Position numbers and translations under genes: made by a program
Shown: positions 59,464 through 64,000 of the stretch, in pieces
How the letters are laid out: each line of letters starts with the position of its first letter
Numbering within the stretch: position 1 is the stretch's first letter
Notes under the pieces: model-generated
Database searches by the model: none
What the model saw: the letters and a program-made list of their open reading frames with translations, nothing else
What the model was told of the DNA's origin: nothing
Source of the DNA: Planctomycetota bacterium
GTDB lineage: Bacteria > Planctomycetota > UBA1135 > GCA-002686595
DNA: 64,000 nt
Reading direction: 5' to 3'
Assembly (NCBI GenBank): GCA_014238415.1
Contig: JABABA010000003.1
Coordinates: 124,001-188,000, forward strand

Positions 59464-61091
59464 TTGAGGGGCAACTCAAAGTCAGAATGCCGCACGGGTA
59501 CTCGGTGGCGCAGGCAATAGGGCAGGTTCCAAAGAACAGAGAAGGACGCCCGCATCAACACCCAAACAGCCCCGGGGGTTTCCCGCAGGCTGCGGCCGAT
59601 GCCAATCGTGCCCACAGCGTCCGTCACTGCGCCTTCGTCCTCTTGGGCCCTGCCGCGCAGCAAGACCTTGGTCAACACCAGCCAAGGCATGGCCAAAAGG
59701 TCTTTGAGGGGCGCGTATTTGAGCATGGACAACCAAGCGTTACGCGCATGGTAGAACAAACTTCGCTTGCCCATCTGCAGACCGAAGGGAGTCTGATGAA
59801 AAGCCTCGACTCCTGGATACTGCAAGACTCGCTTGCCCAGGTTGAGCAACCTGCAGGTCAAGTCACGCTCGTTACCATAGATAAAGAGGCGCGTGTCATA
59901 ATAACCAGCAGCGGCAATGTCGGCCTTGCGAGCCAGGCTGGCGCAACCGCGAAAGGTACTCATGTAGCGCTCGGTGTTGATCGCAACTGAGTTCTTGTAG
60001 GTCTCGGGCATGCCAGGCTCCAAGATCTTGGTAGAGATCACGGCGGTGCTCGCAGGCTCTTGGTCCAAGCGGGCCAGGGCCCCCTCGAGCCAGCCGGGAG
60101 TCAAGACAACATCGTCATCCAGGATCGCGATCAACTCGCCGCTGGCGCTTGAAAATCCCAGGTTGAAGGTCTCGCAGGCCCCGTACTTGTCGTGAGGCAT
60201 GACGATCAGGCGCACCTCAGGGTAATCGCTCAGAACACGCTCGGCGGTATCGTCGCGGGAGGCATTGTCCACCACCACGATCTCATCAAAGGGCCGGGTT
60301 TGGGCACGCAGGCCGGAAAGGTTGTCAGCCAGATCGGCGGCCTTGTTCCAGGTGCTGATCACTGCGGAGACGCGAGGGCCTGAGGTGCTGGAATCAGGCG
60401 CTTCGGATAGGGTCACATCGGGCAGGGTTTGTAACAAGCGCACCACTTGCACACAGAACGGGCTTGCCTGGGCCGCAGGCATATCTACAAAGCTCTCGAC
60501 TCGCTCGACCCCTTCCAGATCCACCTCTGCACCGGCGGCCAGGTCCACGTGCTGGGACCACTCCCCAAGGCGCGCTTGCTGACTGGCAAAACACCCAAGG
60601 GCCTCGTCCTTTGTGTCCGCCACCGATGAAACATCCAGCAGTCGGTTCGAGTTGGGCGCACGGTTGATGCCGTAGAAAAGCACCCGAGCCCCTTCGATCC
60701 CTGCCACAGCAGCAGCCGAAGCCAGAGATGCAGCCCTGTGATCAGGATGTGCTTCCGTGGGCGCGGGCAGGTAGAAGAGATCCGCCCCACTCGACTCAAA
60801 AGCACGGCGTAGAGTCTTGACGAGATCATGGGTACGGCTGACTTCCCCGTCTGCAAGCCCCAGACCCTGCACCTCGCCGACCCCCAACAGGGCCCCCGCC
60901 CTGCGACTCTCTTCAAGGCGCGCGCTGCCCTCCAGGGCAGTCAAAACCAATACGCGGGTCTTGTCCCCCTGCTGGGCATGCAAAGCCAGAGCTCCGCCAC
61001 AACCCAAGACCTCATCGTCTGCATGGGGCGCGACCACAAACGCGCAGTTCGACACCGGACGCAGGGGTAGCAGGGGAGGAAAACCGTCCAT
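59460..61091 (-). CDS. PIG-L deacetylase fused to a GT2 glycosyltransferase
   Basis: 543 residues. N-terminal half (1-235): PIG-L/LmbE deacetylase with CAFVVAPHADDEVLGCGGALAL (metal site PHxDD) and EAHPDHRAAS. C-terminal half (from about 250): GT2 domain VSAVISTWNKAADLADNLSGL, IVVVDNASRDDTAERVL, FNLGFSSASGELIAILDDDVVLTP and the late GNERDLTCRLLNLG. The fusion would deacetylate an N-acetyl sugar and add a sugar in the same polypeptide. Overlaps the GT4 gene (TGATG) and the GT2 gene (ATGA). Confidence 0.88.
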   Translation of the reverse strand: MDGFPPLLPLRPVSNCAFVVAPHADDEVLGCGGALALHAQQGDKTRVLVLTALEGSARLEESRRAGALLGVGEVQGLGLADGEVSRTHDLVKTLRRAFESSGADLFYLPAPTEAHPDHRAASLASAAAVAGIEGARVLFYGINRAPNSNRLLDVSSVADTKDEALGCFASQQARLGEWSQHVDLAAGAEVDLEGVERVESFVDMPAAQASPFCVQVVRLLQTLPDVTLSEAPDSSTSGPRVSAVISTWNKAADLADNLSGLRAQTRPFDEIVVVDNASRDDTAERVLSDYPEVRLIVMPHDKYGACETFNLGFSSASGELIAILDDDVVLTPGWLEGALARLDQEPASTAVISTKILEPGMPETYKNSVAINTERYMSTFRGCASLARKADIAAAGYYDTRLFIYGNERDLTCRLLNLGKRVLQYPGVEAFHQTPFGLQMGKRSLFYHARNAWLSMLKYAPLKDLLAMPWLVLTKVLLRGRAQEDEGAVTDAVGTIGIGRSLRETPGAVWVLMRASFSVLWNLPYCLRHRVPVRHSDFELPLK

Positions 61092-62389
61092 CAGGATGCG
61101 CGCTTGCGCTGGGCCGTTGCTGCATTTGTGCGCCGGCCCCGCTCCGCTTGCGCCATCTCATGGAGCAGATCCGCCAATCGTGGCGCGTGCTCAAAAACCG
61201 TGGGCAATGACTCGGGAACCACGGAGGCCATAGCTCTCAGGCGCTCGGGAAAATCCAGGACCTGTTGCAGACTCGCCGCCCAAGCTGCTGGCTCCGCAGC
61301 TGGCAACACCTGCACCACATCCGCGCCGTGCCGCTCCTGGGCAGCATCCGCGGAGGAGGCCCAGACGCTCAATCCAAGGGCAAGTCCTTCGTCCACCGCC
61401 AAAGAGTAGCTTTCCGGAAGGCGTGAGGGGAGGGCCACCAAGTGAGCATTTGCCGCAGCGGCTTCAAGCGCCGCCGCGTCATAGGGACCACCCAAGGTCA
61501 TGGACACCTCTGGCGCTGCAGCACGCAAGCGCTGGTCGAGGCCCTCTTCGGCTCCACCCAAGGCGATCAGCTCAACGGTTCTCGGCGGCATCATGGCCAG
61601 GGCCCGGACTAAATCGAGAGTTCCCTTTTCCACGCTGCGACGGCCATGATGCAGGATACGCAGGGGTCCACGGCCTGACCAGGGCCGAGGGGATGGAGCC
61701 TCACCTGGAAAACTCGTGCACAGACCCGGGGGTAGGATGTGCGCCTTCTGACCGAGGGGAATCAGATCTCCCAGACGCACCAGATGGGTTCGACTTGGAG
61801 TCAAGATCAGGGTAGCGGCAACGACTTCGGCCAGGAAGACCTCTAGCCGGTTGCTGAGCAGACCGCCAAGGCGCTCCTCCGAAATTCCACGCGCCAAGGG
61901 CGCTACGCAACGGACGCAGGGTTGCAAGTCACCCCAGGCCAAGTCCAACGCCGAGGGGCAGGTGATGCTGCAATCAGGCGGAGTGCGAAAGGACCGAGGA
62001 CAAAGGCCCGCAAAGTCATGCAGGCACAGGGCCACCGGCGCGATCTCGTGCAAGCGGCTGGTGGTCTTTTGATCGAGATTCCAGGTGTTCTGCACCAAGA
62101 TGGCGTCCGGCGCGAAGCAGCGCAGGTCCCGCGCAATGCGTTGAGCCAGGCGCGGGCGTCGTCCGTCCGGTTGGAAAGCCTCTTCTGGACTGGCGGCCAA
62201 AGCGACTTGCTCAAAGCCGTCACTGGAGGTCTCTTGATCCGGCTGCCCGGCGAACTCAGCTGGACGCCCCGTGACCAGGCGTACCTGATGACCCAGGGCC
62301 GCCAGACCCAGGGCCTGCATGTGGGCCACGCGTTCGGTGCCGCCCTCAGAATCCGTCAAGGCGAGACTGGAGAGGATCGCAATCTTCAT
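61091..62389 (-). CDS. GT4-family glycosyltransferase
   Basis: 432 residues. MKIAILSSLALTDSEGGTERVAHMQALGLAALGH opening, DAILVQNTWNLDQK, Cys-rich middle (LCPRSFRTPPDCSITCPSALD), RILHHGRRSVEKGTLDLVRAL and LALGLSVWASSADAAQE. Cys-rich loop in the acceptor half is shared with the other GT4 genes of this cluster. Overlaps neighbours on both sides. Confidence 0.86.
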   Translation of the reverse strand: MKIAILSSLALTDSEGGTERVAHMQALGLAALGHQVRLVTGRPAEFAGQPDQETSSDGFEQVALAASPEEAFQPDGRRPRLAQRIARDLRCFAPDAILVQNTWNLDQKTTSRLHEIAPVALCLHDFAGLCPRSFRTPPDCSITCPSALDLAWGDLQPCVRCVAPLARGISEERLGGLLSNRLEVFLAEVVAATLILTPSRTHLVRLGDLIPLGQKAHILPPGLCTSFPGEAPSPRPWSGRGPLRILHHGRRSVEKGTLDLVRALAMMPPRTVELIALGGAEEGLDQRLRAAAPEVSMTLGGPYDAAALEAAAANAHLVALPSRLPESYSLAVDEGLALGLSVWASSADAAQERHGADVVQVLPAAEPAAWAASLQQVLDFPERLRAMASVVPESLPTVFEHAPRLADLLHEMAQAERGRRTNAATAQRKRAS

Positions 62390-63084
62390 GCTGCCTGACC
62401 TCCCTTGCGTTTCGCTCCAAGCGCCGCGTCCAAAGTGGACCCATAGACTTGACCGTGAAAGCAGCCTTCAGGTGCTCGGGCCATGCTGCGCGCACTGAAT
62501 CGTTCGAGCAAGCGCCCCTCGTCACATTGGGACTCGTGGCAAGCAAGGGCGTCGCGCAAGATGCCCCATGCTTCTGAATCAAGAGGCATGGCGGTTCCCG
62601 AGGGCATGCTGCTCCAGACCTCAAATGTGCGCAAGGCCGGAGCCCCATGCCCCATGCTCGCCAATGCCCGCCGGGTCAGTTCAGCCACTACTCTGTGATC
62701 GGGGTGTGCGTCCCCGGACCAAGGGGTGTAGATCACATTGATGGGCTCCTGCACCATGAGGCGCACAAGACGCTGTTCTGCCCATTGGAAATCTCGCTCG
62801 GAAGGGACATGGCCCTCAGGCAGATTCCAAGACCAGCGGGCCAGCTCGGAGTTCGGTGCCAGGACCTCAAGGCTGCTGGCCAACTCCGCTTCTCGGCGGG
62901 CGATCAGTTCCTGATCCCGTTGCCCAGCTGTATTGCCCAAGGCACCATCAAAGACCGTCAGCAAACTGATACGGTCCCCACGCCGGGCGTGGGCCAGAAT
63001 GGCAGCGCCGCAGCCCAACACCTCGTCATCAGGATGGGGCAAGATGAAGAGCGGAGCGCCCGCAGGAATATCGAAGCGACTCAT
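62386..63084 (-). CDS. PIG-L family deacetylase
   Basis: 232 residues from ATG 63084 (MSRFDIPAG). Zn-dependent N-acetylglucosaminyl deacetylase signature APLFILPHPDDEVLGCGAAIL, RREAELASSLEVL and DAHPDHRVVAELT. LmbE-like. Overlaps flanking genes by 4 nt on both sides, so the deacetylase is made with the neighbouring glycosyltransferases. Confidence 0.88.
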   Translation of the reverse strand: MSRFDIPAGAPLFILPHPDDEVLGCGAAILAHARRGDRISLLTVFDGALGNTAGQRDQELIARREAELASSLEVLAPNSELARWSWNLPEGHVPSERDFQWAEQRLVRLMVQEPINVIYTPWSGDAHPDHRVVAELTRRALASMGHGAPALRTFEVWSSMPSGTAMPLDSEAWGILRDALACHESQCDEGRLLERFSARSMARAPEGCFHGQVYGSTLDAALGAKRKGGQAA

Positions 63085-64000
63085 GCGCTCTGCCTCCAGG
63101 CGCGGATGTCCGACCAATGGACTCCCCCTCGAGCAGCGCCGCGAAGGGTATCGGACAGCTGGGCATTGACTGCACCAAGCCCACTGAAGTAACGCGGATC
63201 CGGCTGAGCCCTGGGACCGCCCGCTTTGGTGAATGCGAAGCAGCGATACACGCGCAGGTCCTGGGGCGCGAGCACGCGCAGATAGACTTTGCCTTCAAAA
63301 AGCCAATCGAAGGTGCGCTCGGGAAAGAACTGGGTGCCCCCCGGCAATACCGCGCCAGCGCAAAAACCAAAGGTCGGCGCCAGGGACATCTCCACCAACC
63401 AGGGACCACCGGAAGGCAGTTCCAAAGGAGGAGCAGTATGACAGGTGCCGAGATCTCGAAATTGGTGAGCGGGACGGCCCACCTTCTTGGGCTGCCAGGT
63501 GCGGGCCCAACTATCGGCAAATCGCACAAGACAACGTCCCAGCCAACTGGCGTGGCGAGAGAGATAAAGTTCGCGCGATTCGCGCCAACGGGTACGTGGA
63601 TCACCTTCAAAGGCCTCTCCCGTACCCGAACAACGAGCGCCAAAGTGCACCGCCTCGGCTTTGGGCACGAGCACCGTGCTCAGTTCCTTGGCATGTACGC
63701 GACTGCACAGGTCCGCATCTTCGTAGTAAAGAGGGAAACTCGGGTCGAGAAGTACACCCAGGTCTTTCAGCAGCGACCGACGCATGAGCAGACAGGACCC
63801 CGGCAGCATCTCGCACTCCACGGGTTGTTCGGTCAACCAACTCCTCCAGTCCTTGCGCGCTCGACGGACGGCCATCCGACGCGCAATCCAAGGCCAGCGG
63901 CCGGCGGCCAGATCGCTCAACTCTGTGCGACCACCGGGCAGCAGCGGCGTTGGCAAGAGAAATGTGCGGCCCTCGTCCAGCCAGGTGCGAGGGGCCACAA
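63081..64000 (-). CDS. GT2-like glycosyltransferase, C-terminal part (5' end outside window)
   Basis: At least 305 residues; the gene begins before the right window edge. Visible motifs: MLPGSCLLMRRSLLKDLGVLLDP, YYEDADLCSRVHAKELS (the E-D/D-x-D-x-C conserved block near the catalytic base), and a C-terminal domain with two hydrophobic strands. The end overlaps the PIG-L start (ATGA). The first part, which should hold the DxD, is not in view. Confidence 0.75.
   Translation of the reverse strand, partial: VAPRTWLDEGRTFLLPTPLLPGGRTELSDLAAGRWPWIARRMAVRRARKDWRSWLTEQPVECEMLPGSCLLMRRSLLKDLGVLLDPSFPLYYEDADLCSRVHAKELSTVLVPKAEAVHFGARCSGTGEAFEGDPRTRWRESRELYLSRHASWLGRCLVRFADSWARTWQPKKVGRPAHQFRDLGTCHTAPPLELPSGGPWLVEMSLAPTFGFCAGAVLPGGTQFFPERTFDWLFEGKVYLRVLAPQDLRVYRCFAFTKAGGPRAQPDPRYFSGLGAVNAQLSDTLRGAARGGVHWSDIRAWRQSA

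Noticed and set aside
1-64000. CRISPR array, insertion sequence, prophage or rRNA/tRNA genes
   Set aside because: No spaced direct repeats, transposase, integrase, phage structural gene or conserved RNA sequence was seen by eye across the window.

Overview
The window is 64 kb of GC-rich (about 60% by eye), gene-dense bacterial chromosome from a diderm organism. Evidence for that cell type: an RND efflux pair, lipoprotein signals, periplasmic c-type cytochromes and a complete-looking set of murein and division genes, with a MurE carrying the meso-diaminopimelate motif DNPR. ThuA-like, sorbosone-dehydrogenase-like and multi-heme cytochrome genes side by side, plus the zinc-ribbon protein with a WKVERRGGG start, resemble genes of Planctomycetota and neighbouring phyla. 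That assignment is an inference, not shown by any marker tree. No rRNA, tRNA, IS element or CRISPR array was seen.

Region by region. 1-4.5 kb (minus): trpE-G-D-C-F(partial), every junction a 4-nt start/stop overlap, preceded by a 29-codon leader peptide with three consecutive Trp codons, a Rho-independent attenuator and a mutually exclusive antiterminator. 4.5-7.4 kb (minus): aldehyde dehydrogenase, SDR, signal peptidase I. 7.6-11.8 kb (plus): an ABC-2 exporter of the NatAB kind whose second permease is fused to a CPBP protease. 11.7-14.8 kb (minus): a DMT transporter fused to a predicted beta-propeller, a 38-residue basic protein and a membrane-anchored unknown. 14.8-17.3 kb (plus): alpha/beta hydrolase, ApaH-type phosphatase, methyltransferase. 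17.3-22.2 kb (minus): RND pump, adaptor and a GNAT enzyme. 22.5-28.2 kb (plus): tig-clpP-clpX, a DHH phosphoesterase, rlmN. 28.2-35 kb (minus): ThuA, sugar-dehydrogenase-like protein, penta-heme cytochrome, then thrS. 35.3-50.5 kb (minus): the dcw cluster mraZ-rsmH-ftsL-ftsI-murE-murF-mraY-ftsW-LysM protein-small membrane protein-murG, then murC-murB, with no murD and with one antiparallel small gene between murG and murC. 50.9-52.8 kb (plus): an unusual radical SAM protein. 53.1-64 kb (minus): zinc-ribbon protein, HEAT lipoprotein, and a surface glycan cluster of glycosyltransferases and PIG-L deacetylases, running off the right edge.

The genes group into clear jobs: tryptophan synthesis under attenuation, proteostasis (tig-clpP-clpX), cell wall and division (dcw, probably autoregulated by MraZ through three 10-bp-spaced boxes), periplasmic oxidation, and glycan assembly. 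Many genes inside operons are translationally coupled by ATGA/GTGA/TTGA overlaps, whereas several first genes start without a Shine-Dalgarno sequence after a pyrimidine-rich stretch. The most unusual items are the trp attenuator, a ClpP with Asn in place of its catalytic Asp, an FtsI-like protein with a Cys/His-rich insert after its KTGT motif, a radical SAM enzyme carrying two beta-sandwich-like modules, and the transporter-propeller fusion.
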